The notes under the pieces were generated by a model, which did not search any database, was not told the origin of the DNA, and saw nothing but the letters and a program-made list of their open reading frames with translations. A stretch of DNA of 64,000 nucleotides from JANWXD01 sp037446115 (lineage in GTDB: Bacteria; Acidobacteriota; Terriglobia; Bryobacterales; Bryobacteraceae), in the NCBI GenBank assembly GCA_037446115.1, contig JBBIJF010000018.1, forward strand, positions 1 through 64,000. The letters are read 5' to 3'. A program made the position numbers and the translations under genes. Of the stretch, positions 26,023-35,584 are shown piece after piece. The stretch's first letter is position 1; every line of letters starts with the position of its first letter.

Positions 26023-28837
26023 GGGCGATCTCCCGGACGGCGGCCGCGCAGGCGGCGCAGACCGTGGGCAATTCCGGATCGGCGCCGACGTCGAGCGTGT
26101 ATTTCCAGCAGCGCTCGCATTTGACGCCGGAAGCGCGCTCGACATGAACCGCGAGCGTGGTGTCGGAGTGGCTCTCGAGCGAGACCTGAGAAACGATGAA
26201 CAGGGCGGGCAGCTGGCTCGAATATTCTTCGAGCAGCGGATACAGATCGCTGTCGGCTTTCAGATGGACGTGCGCCTCCAAGGGGGCGCCGATGAACTTT
26301 TCCTGGCGCGCGGCTTCCAGGCTGCGGAGCACGCTTTCGCGGACCTCCATGAGGCGGTCCCAGTTGGCGGCGCGGCGCCGCTCGGCCTCTCCGAGCCCGG
26401 CCGTGAGCTCTTCCGGCTCGGGGAACAGAGCCAAGTGGACACTTTGGGGGGCCCCGGGAAGATGCGGCAGGTAGCCCCAGACCTCTTCCGCCGTAAAGCT
26501 CAGCACAGGTGCAAGCAGGCGCACCAGGGCGTGTGCGACGCGCCAGATGGCGGTCTGGGCGCTGCGGCGCGCCTGTGAGCGCGGCGGCGCCGTGTACAGG
26601 CGGTCCTTGAGGATGTCGAAATAGACGGCGCTCAGGTCCGTGACCGCGAAGTCGTAGATGGCGTGATAGACCCGGTGGAACTCGAACTCGCCGTACCAAG
26701 CCCGGCAGCGGCGCACCAGATCTTCGGCCCGGAACAGGATCCACTGATCCATTTCGAGGAGCTCGGCGGCCGGCACGGCATCCCGGGCAGGGTCGAAATC
26801 GCTCAGGTTGCCCAGCGCGAAACGGAAGGTGTTGCGCAGCTTGCGGTAGGCTTCCGACAGGCGGCTGAGAATGGTCTCCGACATGCGGACGTCTTCGTAG
26901 AATTCCACGGAGGCGGCCCAGAGCCGCAGCACGTCGGCTCCGTAACGGCTGATGACTTCTTCCGGAGCGATGACGTTGCCGAGGGACTTGGACATGGCGC
27001 GTCCCTCGCCGTCGAGGGCCCAGCCGTTGCAGGCGCATTCGCGGTAAGGAGAGGCTCCGCGCAGGCCGACCCCCACCAGCAGCGAGCTGTGGAACCAGCC
27101 GCGGTACTGGTCGCCGCCTTCCAGATAGAGGTCGGAGGGCCAGGGCAGGCCATTGTCCTGTGTGAGCACGGCCAGGTGGCTCGAGCCGGAGTCGAACCAC
27201 ACGTCCAGGATGTCGGACTCTTTGGTGAATTCCGTGCGGCCGCATTTCGGGCAACGTGTGCCGGGCGGCAGCAGCTCGGCTGCGGTGCGCTCATACCAGA
27301 CGTCGGCGCCGTGTTCGGCGAACAGGTTGACGACGCCATCCAGGATGCGGCGCTCGGTGAGCGGCTCGCCGCAGTGGGCGCAGTAGAACACGATGATCGG
27401 CACGCCCCAGATGCGCTGGCGGGAGATGCACCAGTCGGGACGGCCGGCGATCATGTTCGCGATGCGTTCTTCTCCCCAGGCGGGGAGCCAGCGGACCGTG
27501 CGGATGGCCTCGAGGGCCCGCCGGCGGAGGTTGTTGCGCTCCATGCCGATGAACCACTGTTCGGTGGCGCGAAAGATGGTCGGGTTGTGGCAGCGCCAGC
27601 AGTGCGGGTAGCTGTGGGAGACGACGCCTTCCTGGAGCAGGGCGCCGTGCTCGCGCAGGATGCCGATGACGATGGGGTTGGCTTCCCAGACGGTTTTGCC
27701 GATCAGTTCGTCAGGAAGGCGGCCTGCGGCTCCCTCGGCGTGAAAAAAACGGCCCTCGGCGTTGACCGGGCAGTAGGTGGGGATGCCGTATTGCTGGGCG
27801 ACCAGGTAGTCCTCCAGGCCGTGTCCCGGGGCGGTGTGGACCGCGCCGGTACCTTGCTCGAGCGTAACGTGCTCAGCCAGAATGCCGGCTGATTCCCGTT
27901 CGAGGAACGGATGGCGGAAGCGCGTGCCTTCCAGCCGGCTTCCCGGGAAACGGGCGAGTATGTACGGATCGGGCCAGCCGCACTTTTCCGCGGTAGTTTT
28001 CACCAGATCGGCTGCGACGAGATAGACGTCCTCGCCTACGGCCACGGCGGCGTATTCGTACCGCGGATGGAAGGCGATGGCCATGTTGGCGGGGATGGTC
28101 CAGGGTGTGGTGGTCCAGATGAGCCCCCAGAGGCGCCGGCCGGCAAGGGATTCCTCCACGATGGCCGGATCCGAAAGCAGGGCGAAGCGGACCCAGATGG
28201 AGGGGCTGGTGTGGTCTTCATACTCGACTTCGGCCTCGGCCAGCGCCGTGAGGCAGTGCAGGCACCAATGCACCGGCTTGAGGCCCTTGTAGACGTAGCC
28301 ACGGTCCAGGAATTCGACGAAGGCGCCGGCGATGACGGACTGATAGTGCGGGCTCATGGTCAGGTAGGGCGCATCCCAGCGGCCGAGCACACCCAGGCGC
28401 TTGAACTCCTCGCGCTGAACGTTGACCCAGTGCTCGGCGTACTTGCGGCATTCGGACCGGATTTCTACCGGAGACATTTGCGCTTTGCGCGCGCCGAGCT
28501 CGCTGTCCACTTTGATCTCGATGGGCAGCCCGTGGCAGTCCCATCCGGGGATGTAAGGCGAGTCGTAGCCGGCCATCGTCTTCGACTTGACGATGAAATC
28601 CTTGAGGATCTTGTTGAAGGCGGTACCCAGATGGATATGGCCGTTGGCGTAGGGAGGGCCGTCATGGAGGACGTACATGGGGCGCCCTCTGCGAGCCTCA
28701 CGGATCTTGTCGTAGAGCCTGATCTCCTCCCACCGGGCCAGAATCTGCGGCTCCCGCTCGGGAAGATTGGCCTTCATCGGGAAGTCCGTTCGAGGCAGAT
28801 TGACAGTCTTCTTGAGGTCTACGCTCTTGAGACTCAT
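26015..28837 (-). CDS. ileS: Isoleucyl-tRNA synthetase
   Basis: A 940-residue class I aminoacyl-tRNA synthetase. The N-terminal KKTVNLPRTDFPMKANLP and the HIGH box (HIHLG, residues 67-71) are present. The KMSKS box reads AMSKS at 614-618, and the CP1 editing domain lies between them. A C-terminal Zn-binding region is formed by CERCWKY and CAAC near the end. There is no room upstream for a T-box leader, since only 46 bases separate the start from the divergent gene. No clear ribosome binding site precedes the ATG. The stop overlaps the lspA start. Confidence 0.97.
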   Translation of the reverse strand: MSLKSVDLKKTVNLPRTDFPMKANLPEREPQILARWEEIRLYDKIREARRGRPMYVLHDGPPYANGHIHLGTAFNKILKDFIVKSKTMAGYDSPYIPGWDCHGLPIEIKVDSELGARKAQMSPVEIRSECRKYAEHWVNVQREEFKRLGVLGRWDAPYLTMSPHYQSVIAGAFVEFLDRGYVYKGLKPVHWCLHCLTALAEAEVEYEDHTSPSIWVRFALLSDPAIVEESLAGRRLWGLIWTTTPWTIPANMAIAFHPRYEYAAVAVGEDVYLVAADLVKTTAEKCGWPDPYILARFPGSRLEGTRFRHPFLERESAGILAEHVTLEQGTGAVHTAPGHGLEDYLVAQQYGIPTYCPVNAEGRFFHAEGAAGRLPDELIGKTVWEANPIVIGILREHGALLQEGVVSHSYPHCWRCHNPTIFRATEQWFIGMERNNLRRRALEAIRTVRWLPAWGEERIANMIAGRPDWCISRQRIWGVPIIVFYCAHCGEPLTERRILDGVVNLFAEHGADVWYERTAAELLPPGTRCPKCGRTEFTKESDILDVWFDSGSSHLAVLTQDNGLPWPSDLYLEGGDQYRGWFHSSLLVGVGLRGASPYRECACNGWALDGEGRAMSKSLGNVIAPEEVISRYGADVLRLWAASVEFYEDVRMSETILSRLSEAYRKLRNTFRFALGNLSDFDPARDAVPAAELLEMDQWILFRAEDLVRRCRAWYGEFEFHRVYHAIYDFAVTDLSAVYFDILKDRLYTAPPRSQARRSAQTAIWRVAHALVRLLAPVLSFTAEEVWGYLPHLPGAPQSVHLALFPEPEELTAGLGEAERRRAANWDRLMEVRESVLRSLEAARQEKFIGAPLEAHVHLKADSDLYPLLEEYSSQLPALFIVSQVSLESHSDTTLAVHVERASGVKCERCWKYTLDVGADPELPTVCAACAAAVREIALA

Positions 28838-28853
28838 GGGAGGTTGTTATACT
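28829..28853 (+). promoter_or_regulatory. Candidate extended -10 promoter for 28884 gene
   Basis: The sequence TGTTATACT at 28845-28853 contains an extended -10 (TG-N-TATACT). A TTGAGA lies 15 bases upstream of it, closer than the ideal -35 spacing, but an extended -10 tolerates a poor -35. It would start a transcript near 28860, about 24 bases before the ATG. The element overlaps the start of ileS on the opposite strand. Confidence 0.5.
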
Positions 28854-28883
28854 AACATCGTACACGACAGGCGCGGCGGGCCC

Positions 28884-29909
28884 ATGATTGCTCACATTTT
28901 GACGGCGGCGCTCGCGGCCGCAGCCGCGCCGCAGGCGGTTGACACGAAGGGTCTTTCCACAGCGGAACGTGCGCTGGTCACCGTTGTGGGACGAGACCGC
29001 TCCGGTGCGGTGCGAGGCAGGAGCATCGGAGTGGCGGTGGCACCGGACGGGCACATCCTCACGAGCACGCATCCGCTGCACGGCGCCGCGGGACTGGAGG
29101 TCAGAACGGCAGCCGGCGCGACGTTTCCGGTAAAGGCTGCACTGGCGGAGTCGGTCCCGGCGGAGCTGGTGCGGCTGGCCGTGGAAGCCGCGGGCTCCTT
29201 TGCCCATGCTGCGTTGAGCGATCAGATTCCCGGTTCGGGCCAGCGCCTTTTCCTGTTGACTCCGGGGCGGCGGATCGAGGCGGTCGTACAGACGGCTCGC
29301 AACATTTCGGGCCTGGGAACGGTGCTGCAACTGAGCGCGCGAGCCGAGGGAGAGCCGGCCGGGGCGCCGGTTACGGACGCCGAAGGGCGCATTGCGGGGA
29401 TGGTGCTGTGGCGATCCCGGAGCCGGCCGGACACCTACATCGCCGCGGCGGCCGATCTTGTGCAGTCGCTTCACCCGCGCCCGGACGCTGCGGGGCAGCC
29501 AGCGAAGGCCTGCGGAACGCAGGCCGAGCAACTGTACCGCGAGGGCGTGGAGCAGCTCGTCGCCCAGCAGTTCGACGAGGCGCGCCGTTACTTCGAGGGG
29601 GCCACCGGCTCGGATCCTCATTGTGCGCCGGCCTGGTTCCATCTCGGCTTTACGTTCGCCAAGCTGGGGCGGCCTGAAGAACGTGTGAATGCCTACCGGC
29701 AAGCCATCGCGGTGAAGCCGGACTTCGCCGAGGCGCACTACAGTCTGGGAGTGGTCTATGCCCTGGCGAACCGCCGCTCGGACGCCGTCGAAGAGCAGAA
29801 GATTCTCGAGAAGCTCGACGCGGACCTGGCGGCGCAGCTGGCGATGTTGATCGAAGCCGTGACGCACACCGAGCCGCGGGAAGTTCCCGAGACGAAGACG
29901 CGCATCTGA
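28884..29909 (+). CDS. Trypsin-like pseudo-protease fused to TPR repeats, exported
   Basis: A 341-residue protein with a short Ala-rich signal peptide. The N-terminal half has the shape of an HtrA/trypsin-2 domain: GRSIGVAVAPDGHILTSTHPL retains the histidine-bearing strand, but the segment that normally holds the nucleophile reads EPAGAPVTDAEGRIAGMV, with Ala in place of the catalytic Ser. The acid residue is also not obvious. The C-terminal part carries at least three TPR-like units (AEQLYREGVEQLVAQQFDEA; SDPHCAPAWFHLGFTFAKLG; KPDFAEAHYSLGVVYALANR). It is probably a binding or scaffold protein in the periplasm. The ATG at 28884 was chosen because upstream in-frame codons overlap ileS. Confidence 0.75.
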   Translation: MIAHILTAALAAAAAPQAVDTKGLSTAERALVTVVGRDRSGAVRGRSIGVAVAPDGHILTSTHPLHGAAGLEVRTAAGATFPVKAALAESVPAELVRLAVEAAGSFAHAALSDQIPGSGQRLFLLTPGRRIEAVVQTARNISGLGTVLQLSARAEGEPAGAPVTDAEGRIAGMVLWRSRSRPDTYIAAAADLVQSLHPRPDAAGQPAKACGTQAEQLYREGVEQLVAQQFDEARRYFEGATGSDPHCAPAWFHLGFTFAKLGRPEERVNAYRQAIAVKPDFAEAHYSLGVVYALANRRSDAVEEQKILEKLDADLAAQLAMLIEAVTHTEPREVPETKTRI

Positions 29910-29940
29910 AGCGCTGGGCCGAATTTCGGGCCTGCGGCGC

Positions 29941-31239
29941 TCAAGCCGCTCCCGAACACAGTCCGGGGGACGGGGCGGCGCGGTAAGGCTTCCGCTTCCG
30001 GTAGCTGCGCGCCAGTTCCAGATAGACGCCCAGGTCGCGATCCAGGTCGGACTGGGTGCCGTCGAAGTAAAAATTGCGGATCGGGATCCCGCCCAGGTCG
30101 CGGCTCAAGCGCGGGTAGATGGCCTCCGAGACGATGCCGTTCATGCAAGTGAACGGGCTGATGTCTATGATGCCGTCCACACCTTTTCTGGCCAGGTAGA
30201 CGACCTTGCCGACGTTCAGCACCATCTCGCCCATGGCTCCGTCGGAGGGCAGGTACGGCCGCGCGCACTCGAGGATCTCGTAGATATCCGGCTCCTCATA
30301 GCCGGCAAAATCTTCGCGAAACGGTTCGAGCAGGGCGCGCTCGTCCCGGTGCTGGATCTTCCAGCGAATCCAGGCTGCGAGGGCCTCCCGAGAGAAGCGC
30401 CTTCCGGCGAGCTTCAGTTTGCGGAAGCGCTCGGCGCTCGTGTACCAGATCCATTCACTGATGTCGGAGAGCCACGCTTCGGCGCCGTAGCCCTCCAGCC
30501 GCCGCACCAGGTCCTCGTTGGAGAACGTGTGGAGGCGGCAGAAGATCTCGCCGACGACGCCGATCAGGGGCGTGGAAGGATCGCGACTGACGGGAATGGC
30601 GCGGAAGCGGTCGCGGCAGCGGATCAGGGCCGAGCGGATGGCGCGGAGCTGCGGGGACGGATCCAGCGGGCCGGCTTCGATGGCCGCGCAGAGATGGTCG
30701 AGGCATTCCTCGTACACGGCCTCGGTTTCGCCCTTGTTCCGCTCATAGGGACGGTACCGGAGGAGGAGTTTTTGCAGGATGTCGGCCGCCACGAGGGCGC
30801 GCCAGCCGGTACGCACGAAGGGCCGTGCCAGCTCGCCCAGCCCTTCGTAGGCGTTGTCGCTCGAGGGGGAGATCACTTCCGTTGCGGAGTATCCGCCGAG
30901 GGCGAGCACACGGCGGAGGTAGGGGGCGTACTGGCCGAAGCGGCACGGTCCGTCGGCCGTGGGCATGAACAGCACCACGCGCGCAGGATCCGTGCCGGGC
31001 GTTTCGAGCAGCTTCATGAAATCGCCCACGGTCACCTTGGCCGGATAGCATTCGTCGCCCGAGGTGTAACGAGCTCCGAGTTCGCGGGTGCGCTCGTCGG
31101 AGGGCGGCAGGATGTCGGCGTCAATGCCGACGGCCCGGAAGGCGGAAGCGAACGCCCGCGCGCTGCCGTAGGCCATTGGGGGGATATAGACCGTCTTGCC
31201 GCGCCAAGGGTTGCCTGCGGCGGGGCGCGCCGTGCTCAC
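29941..31239 (-). CDS. HgdB/COG3580-related acyl-CoA dehydratase component-like protein
   Basis: A 432-residue protein of the 2-hydroxyacyl-CoA dehydratase-related family that accompanies BadF-type activases. Cysteines in SGDECYPAK, ADGPCRFGQY and SPFTCMNGIVSEAIY are the likely iron-sulfur ligands. The GTG start shares four bases (GTGA) with the stop of the large activase gene upstream on the same strand, so the two subunits are translationally coupled. In known systems the activase passes one electron, with ATP hydrolysis, to the partner that activates an acyl-CoA substrate. Members found outside classical fermentation have no assigned substrate, and none is evident here. Confidence 0.75.
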   Translation of the reverse strand: MSTARPAAGNPWRGKTVYIPPMAYGSARAFASAFRAVGIDADILPPSDERTRELGARYTSGDECYPAKVTVGDFMKLLETPGTDPARVVLFMPTADGPCRFGQYAPYLRRVLALGGYSATEVISPSSDNAYEGLGELARPFVRTGWRALVAADILQKLLLRYRPYERNKGETEAVYEECLDHLCAAIEAGPLDPSPQLRAIRSALIRCRDRFRAIPVSRDPSTPLIGVVGEIFCRLHTFSNEDLVRRLEGYGAEAWLSDISEWIWYTSAERFRKLKLAGRRFSREALAAWIRWKIQHRDERALLEPFREDFAGYEEPDIYEILECARPYLPSDGAMGEMVLNVGKVVYLARKGVDGIIDISPFTCMNGIVSEAIYPRLSRDLGGIPIRNFYFDGTQSDLDRDLGVYLELARSYRKRKPYRAAPSPGLCSGAA

Positions 31240-34200
31240 TGCGGCCTCCCTGCCATATGAGCCGCGGCGGCGGCCCGGTAGCAGCGCAGGATCCCCTTGC
31301 TGTCCAGGTAAGCCTCACAACGCGTCATGTAGCCGGCATCGTTGCCGTGTCCGTCGAATTGCAGGACCAGATAGGGTGAACCTGCGGCTTCGCGCGTGAA
31401 GTGTTTGATATAGGAGTCGGGCCCGCACTTGAAGTTGGAGATGTAGATCAGATGCAGGTTGGGATGCGAGGCGGCCAGGCGCGCCGCGGCCAGGATCTTG
31501 CGGCCCGAGGTCCAGTACATGTTCGGATGCAGGTCGCTTACCGGCTCCCGGCCCGTGACCAGGAAGTCTATGGGGATCACGTTGGCCCCGTAGCGGTGGC
31601 GCAGTTTGCGGGGAACGTCGCAGTTGACGTTGCGATCGTAAATGTTGTAGCCCCGGCCCACGAGGATCAGCCCCGGCTCGCCCCAGCGTTCGAGCTCGGC
31701 GAGGGCGCGCCGGCCGGCTTCGAGCAGCCGTTGCTGAAACTCGCGCTGCACGGCGTAGGCCGCATCCGCCGCACGGTCGCTGGCGCGGCGCGAGACGCCC
31801 AGCCGCCGCACGGTCTCGGCGAGGCTCTTTTTGACGTGTTCGCGCCCGAGCTGGAAGTGCAGCGTCGGGATCAGGAACCTGTGCGCGTGGGTCTCCAGCC
31901 CGGGTGCGCTTCGCAGCACGAACGGCAGTGTCTGATTCCAGGGGCAGAAGTGGGCGATCCGGTCGTCCTCGGATTCGGCATCGAGCATGTTCGGCACCAG
32001 GATATAGTCCACGCCCGCCTCGGCCAGTGCGGCCACGTGGCCGTGGGCGATCTGGACGGGGTAACAAGGCTGCGCCAGCGCCAGCTCGACGCCGCGGGCG
32101 GCGATGGTCGGGTCCGTGGGAGGCGAAAGCACGACCTCGCAGCCGAGCTCGGTGAAGTAGCGGTGCCAGAAGGGATACCGGTCGAAAGTGGACATGGCGC
32201 GCGGGATTCCGATGCGCGGCCCGGCGGCGGCCCGCTCCGCAGTCAAGGCGGCGAGGAGCTTTTCGCGGAAGTCGAGGAGGTCTTCGATGACCGGCTTGCG
32301 GCCGGTGGCCGAGGGCTTGCGGAAGCGGTCCGAGCATTTGTCGCCCCAGTAGCTTTTCCGGCCTTCGACGTTGAACTCTTTGATGTCGCAGTAGTTGGAG
32401 CAGGCCTTGCAGACGAAGTCGCGGGTGGTGATCTTCAGGCGCGACAGATCGTAGCCGCGGAACCGGGTGGGTGCGCCGGTGGCGAGCCACCACTGGCGGG
32501 CGATGAGGGCCATACCGAGGGCTCCCATCACGCCGTTGTAGGGGGGCACGATGATCTTTTTCCCCAGCAGGCCGGCGAAGGCGGCGGCGACGGCGTCGTT
32601 ATAGGCCGTGCCGCCCTGGAAGTAGATCACGTTGCCGATGCGCCGCCCGCGGACGACGCGGTTGAGGTAGTTGAGGGCGATGGAGTAGGCCAGACCCGCC
32701 AGCAGGTTGGGCACGGTCTCGCCTTTGTGCAGCCAGCCGGTCACATCGCGTTCCATGAAGACGGTGCAGCGTTCGCCGAGGCGGGTGGGCGCCGGGGCTG
32801 CGAGGGCCAGCCGGGCGAATTCGCCTTTGATGCTGACGCCGAGTTTCTCGGCCTGCTCTTCGAGGAAAGAGCCGGTGCCGGCGGCGCAGGCCTCGTTCAT
32901 GGCGAAATCCACGACGACGCCGTTTTCGATGGCGATGAACTTGGAGTCCTGGCCGCCGATTTCGAAGATAGTATCCACCATCTCGGTGCCGAGCGTGGTG
33001 CTGACGTGCATGGCGCCGGTCTTGTGGGCGGTGATTTCGTCGTTGACCACGTCGGCGCCGACCAGTTCGGCGATGAGCTCGCGTCCGGAACCGGTGGTGC
33101 CCACGCCGCGGATGTCGAGCCGCCGGCCCCAGCGCTGCTCCACCTCGCGGAGGCCCTGCCGCACGGCCTCCACGGGCCGGCCTGCCGTGCGCAGATAGAC
33201 GTCGTGGATGACGCGGCCGAATTCGTCCATGGCGACCACGTTGGTCGAGACGGAGCCGATGTCGAGGCCGAGGAAGGCGGGAATGGGACTCTCGCCGGGC
33301 GGGGCGGTGTAGGGCAGCACGCGATCGCGCAGCAGCACCACGTTGTCCATCGACAGCGGGACGGTGTCGCGGGGCCGGGCCTCGGCTTCATGCTGGTTGA
33401 GGCGGTGGATATCGCGGAAGGAGCGCTTGCGGCGCTCGGCGGCTTCGAGCATGGCGGTGCCGATGGCCCCGCACCAGGCGTAAAGATCGGGAACGAACAA
33501 CTGGCCGGCGGAGAGCCCGAAGGCCTCGCGCAAGGCCTGGACGACGCCGCGGTTCTGCGAGACGGCGCCGATCAGGGCCACGGGCGGGACCACGGGCCGG
33601 CCCTTGACGATGCTCGCCTTGTAATTACGCGCCACGGCGTCGCAGAGGCCGCGGAGGATCTCGGCGGGCGTGTAGCCCTTTTGCTGGGCGTGGATCATGT
33701 CGGACTTGGCGAACACCGAGCAGCGTCCTGCGATGCGGGCGGCGCAGCGGGCGGTGGCCACCACGGCGCCCACCTCCTCGACGGCGTAGTCCATCCGGAG
33801 CGCCTGCTGGTCGAGGAAGGAGCCGGTGCCTGCCGCGCACTCACCGCTACGGTCGTAGTCCACGATGCCGCACTCTCCGGTTTCGGATTGCGGCTCCAGG
33901 CGGATGTACTTGGAGCTTTCGCCGCCGATTTCAAAGATGGTTCGCACCTGGGGATAAAAGGCGGAGAACATCCGGGCGACGGCCTTGAACTCGTTTTCGA
34001 AGTAAATGCCGAGGATGCGGGCGATGGTGCGGCTCCCCGAGCCGGTCACGCGAATGCCTTCGATCTGCCGTTCGGGGATCTTGTCGTAGAACTGCTGGAG
34101 GAGGTTAAAGGCGGCCTCGATGGGGCTGCCGGTAATGCGCCGGTAAGCGGAGATGACCAAGGGGAGGCCGTTCCATTCCAGCAGGCGGAAGGGAGCGCCT

Positions 34201-34301
34201 TCGCCGGCGAGGCTGCCGAGCGTGACACGGTCCTCGGGGCCGCCCAAAGCAGCCAGCTTCAGGCTGATGGCGCCGATATCCAGGCCGATGTTGATCGCCA
34301 T
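31236..34301 (-). CDS. Two-domain BadF/BadG-type acyl-CoA dehydratase activase with DUF2229
   Basis: A 1021-residue protein with two tandem ASKHA (acetate kinase/Hsp70-type) ATPase domains: INIGLDIGAISLKL near residue 5 and FLGLDIGSVSTNVV near 335. Each retains the cluster-binding cysteines (GECAAGTGSFL and NEACAAGTGSFL, then GRCSVF and ERCTVF). A C-terminal part carries further cysteines (CKACSNYCDIKEF, GDKCSD) and a DUF2229/HgdB-like region. This is the large CoG1924/COG3580 fusion. The chosen start (34301) begins with the usual IGLDIG strand. An ATG at 34334 is also in frame, but a TATGAT -10-like hexamer overlaps it, making 34301 more likely. The role is an ATP-driven electron-transfer activase. 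Confidence 0.85.
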   Translation of the reverse strand: MAINIGLDIGAISLKLAALGGPEDRVTLGSLAGEGAPFRLLEWNGLPLVISAYRRITGSPIEAAFNLLQQFYDKIPERQIEGIRVTGSGSRTIARILGIYFENEFKAVARMFSAFYPQVRTIFEIGGESSKYIRLEPQSETGECGIVDYDRSGECAAGTGSFLDQQALRMDYAVEEVGAVVATARCAARIAGRCSVFAKSDMIHAQQKGYTPAEILRGLCDAVARNYKASIVKGRPVVPPVALIGAVSQNRGVVQALREAFGLSAGQLFVPDLYAWCGAIGTAMLEAAERRKRSFRDIHRLNQHEAEARPRDTVPLSMDNVVLLRDRVLPYTAPPGESPIPAFLGLDIGSVSTNVVAMDEFGRVIHDVYLRTAGRPVEAVRQGLREVEQRWGRRLDIRGVGTTGSGRELIAELVGADVVNDEITAHKTGAMHVSTTLGTEMVDTIFEIGGQDSKFIAIENGVVVDFAMNEACAAGTGSFLEEQAEKLGVSIKGEFARLALAAPAPTRLGERCTVFMERDVTGWLHKGETVPNLLAGLAYSIALNYLNRVVRGRRIGNVIYFQGGTAYNDAVAAAFAGLLGKKIIVPPYNGVMGALGMALIARQWWLATGAPTRFRGYDLSRLKITTRDFVCKACSNYCDIKEFNVEGRKSYWGDKCSDRFRKPSATGRKPVIEDLLDFREKLLAALTAERAAAGPRIGIPRAMSTFDRYPFWHRYFTELGCEVVLSPPTDPTIAARGVELALAQPCYPVQIAHGHVAALAEAGVDYILVPNMLDAESEDDRIAHFCPWNQTLPFVLRSAPGLETHAHRFLIPTLHFQLGREHVKKSLAETVRRLGVSRRASDRAADAAYAVQREFQQRLLEAGRRALAELERWGEPGLILVGRGYNIYDRNVNCDVPRKLRHRYGANVIPIDFLVTGREPVSDLHPNMYWTSGRKILAAARLAASHPNLHLIYISNFKCGPDSYIKHFTREAAGSPYLVLQFDGHGNDAGYMTRCEAYLDSKGILRCYRAAAAAHMAGRPQ

Positions 34302-34447
34302 GGCGGCGGGTGCGGGCGATTCCGGGAATATCATACCCCAAAGTCTTTTAAGATCCGCCGGTTCAGCGGCGAACGGCTGCCGCCGGAGGCCGGACGGCGC
34401 CCCTCGGGCGGTGAACGGGAAGGCGCCGGGCTGCTAGACTGAAAACC

Positions 34448-35542
34448 ATGACACGGCCGGTCACTGTCGGGTCAGGGTTCCTGCTCGTGGTGTGTTGGGT
34501 GCTCGCGCCGGCGGGCGCGCAGCAGGATGCCTGGCTTTCCAACCGCGAGGTCTTCGCGCTGCTGGACCGCGCCGTGGCGCTGATGGATTCCACGCGGGTG
34601 GCGGCTCCGGAGCTGGGCCGGGCCGGCGCGCCGCTCGCCGAGAATGCCCGCCAGGTTCTGGCGACGATGCGGGAGACCCCGGGGGCCGTGCAAGATGCGG
34701 TGCTGACCTATCGCTTTCTGCACAACCTGCGCGCCTATCTGGCGGTGGCCGAGGTCGCACCGAAGCCGTTTCCCCTGCCGGAAGAGGCGCGCCGGCAGTT
34801 TGTGGAGCTTCGCGAGGCGGCCGAGCGTCTGGAAGCCCATTTCCAGGCGCTGCTCGCGCGCAAGGAGGCCCAGTTGCGGAACCCGGATCGCGATAACCTG
34901 CGGCGATATGCCGAGGCGAACGCGAAGCTGGGGCCGCCGGCGCCGGGCAGGCCGCGGGTGGTGTTTCTGGGCGACTCCATCACCGACGGCTGGCGGCTGC
35001 AGGAATACTTCCCGGATCGCGACTTCGTCAATCGCGGCATCAGCGGCCAGATCACCGGGGAGATGCTGGGGCGCATGAAGGCGGACGTGATTGACCTCAA
35101 GCCGGAGGCGGTGGTGGTGCTGGCCGGCACCAATGACATCGCCCGCGGCGTTCCACTGCCGGTGATTCAGAACAACCTGACGATGATCGCCGATCTGGCG
35201 CAAGCCCACGGGATCAAGCCGCTGTTTGCCTCCCTGCTGCCGGTGAGCGATTACCACAAGGACGCCAATCCGCAGTATGAACAGACCCGGCGCCGCCCGC
35301 CGGAGACGATCCGAGCTCTCAACCAGTGGCTGGAGCGCTTTTGCCGGGAGCGGAATTTCGTCTATGTGGACTATCACTCGAAGATGGCGGATGCGGCGGG
35401 GATGCTGGAAGCCAGCCTTTCCGATGACGGTTTGCACCCGAACGCCAAAGGGTACCGGGTCATGGCGCCGATCGTTCTGGAAGCCATCGAGCGGGCGCTG
35501 AAACCGGTCCGCCCGGCCAAGAAGGGGCGCGCCCGGGGCTGA
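34448..35542 (+). CDS. SGNH/GDSL-family esterase, exported
   Basis: A 364-residue protein with a signal peptide ending near APAGAQQ and an N-terminal helical region of about 140 residues, followed by an SGNH hydrolase domain. The blocks are FLGDSITDG (S177 nucleophile), a Gly in NRGISGQ, GTND near 219 (Asn) and DGLHPNAKGY (Asp/His) near 325. Such enzymes remove acetyl or acyl groups from carbohydrates or lipids. A TAGACT hexamer at 34435-34440, 7 bases before the ATG, would produce a leaderless or nearly leaderless transcript. The gene is divergent from the activase gene and convergent with the SNF2 helicase. Confidence 0.88.
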   Translation: MTRPVTVGSGFLLVVCWVLAPAGAQQDAWLSNREVFALLDRAVALMDSTRVAAPELGRAGAPLAENARQVLATMRETPGAVQDAVLTYRFLHNLRAYLAVAEVAPKPFPLPEEARRQFVELREAAERLEAHFQALLARKEAQLRNPDRDNLRRYAEANAKLGPPAPGRPRVVFLGDSITDGWRLQEYFPDRDFVNRGISGQITGEMLGRMKADVIDLKPEAVVVLAGTNDIARGVPLPVIQNNLTMIADLAQAHGIKPLFASLLPVSDYHKDANPQYEQTRRRPPETIRALNQWLERFCRERNFVYVDYHSKMADAAGMLEASLSDDGLHPNAKGYRVMAPIVLEAIERALKPVRPAKKGRARG

Positions 35543-35584
35543 GGCGCGGGGGAGTCGCCGGCGGCGCCACGTCGCGGACCCGCC

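Noticed and set aside
28838..28883. T-box or other leader riboswitch for ileS
   Set aside because: Only 46 bases separate the two divergent starts; there is no room for a T-box and no specifier loop.
31401..34442. A very long (about 1013 codons) plus-strand open frame
   Set aside because: It lies antisense to the conserved activase gene and has no recognisable domain; long antisense frames are expected from the codon bias of a high-GC gene.
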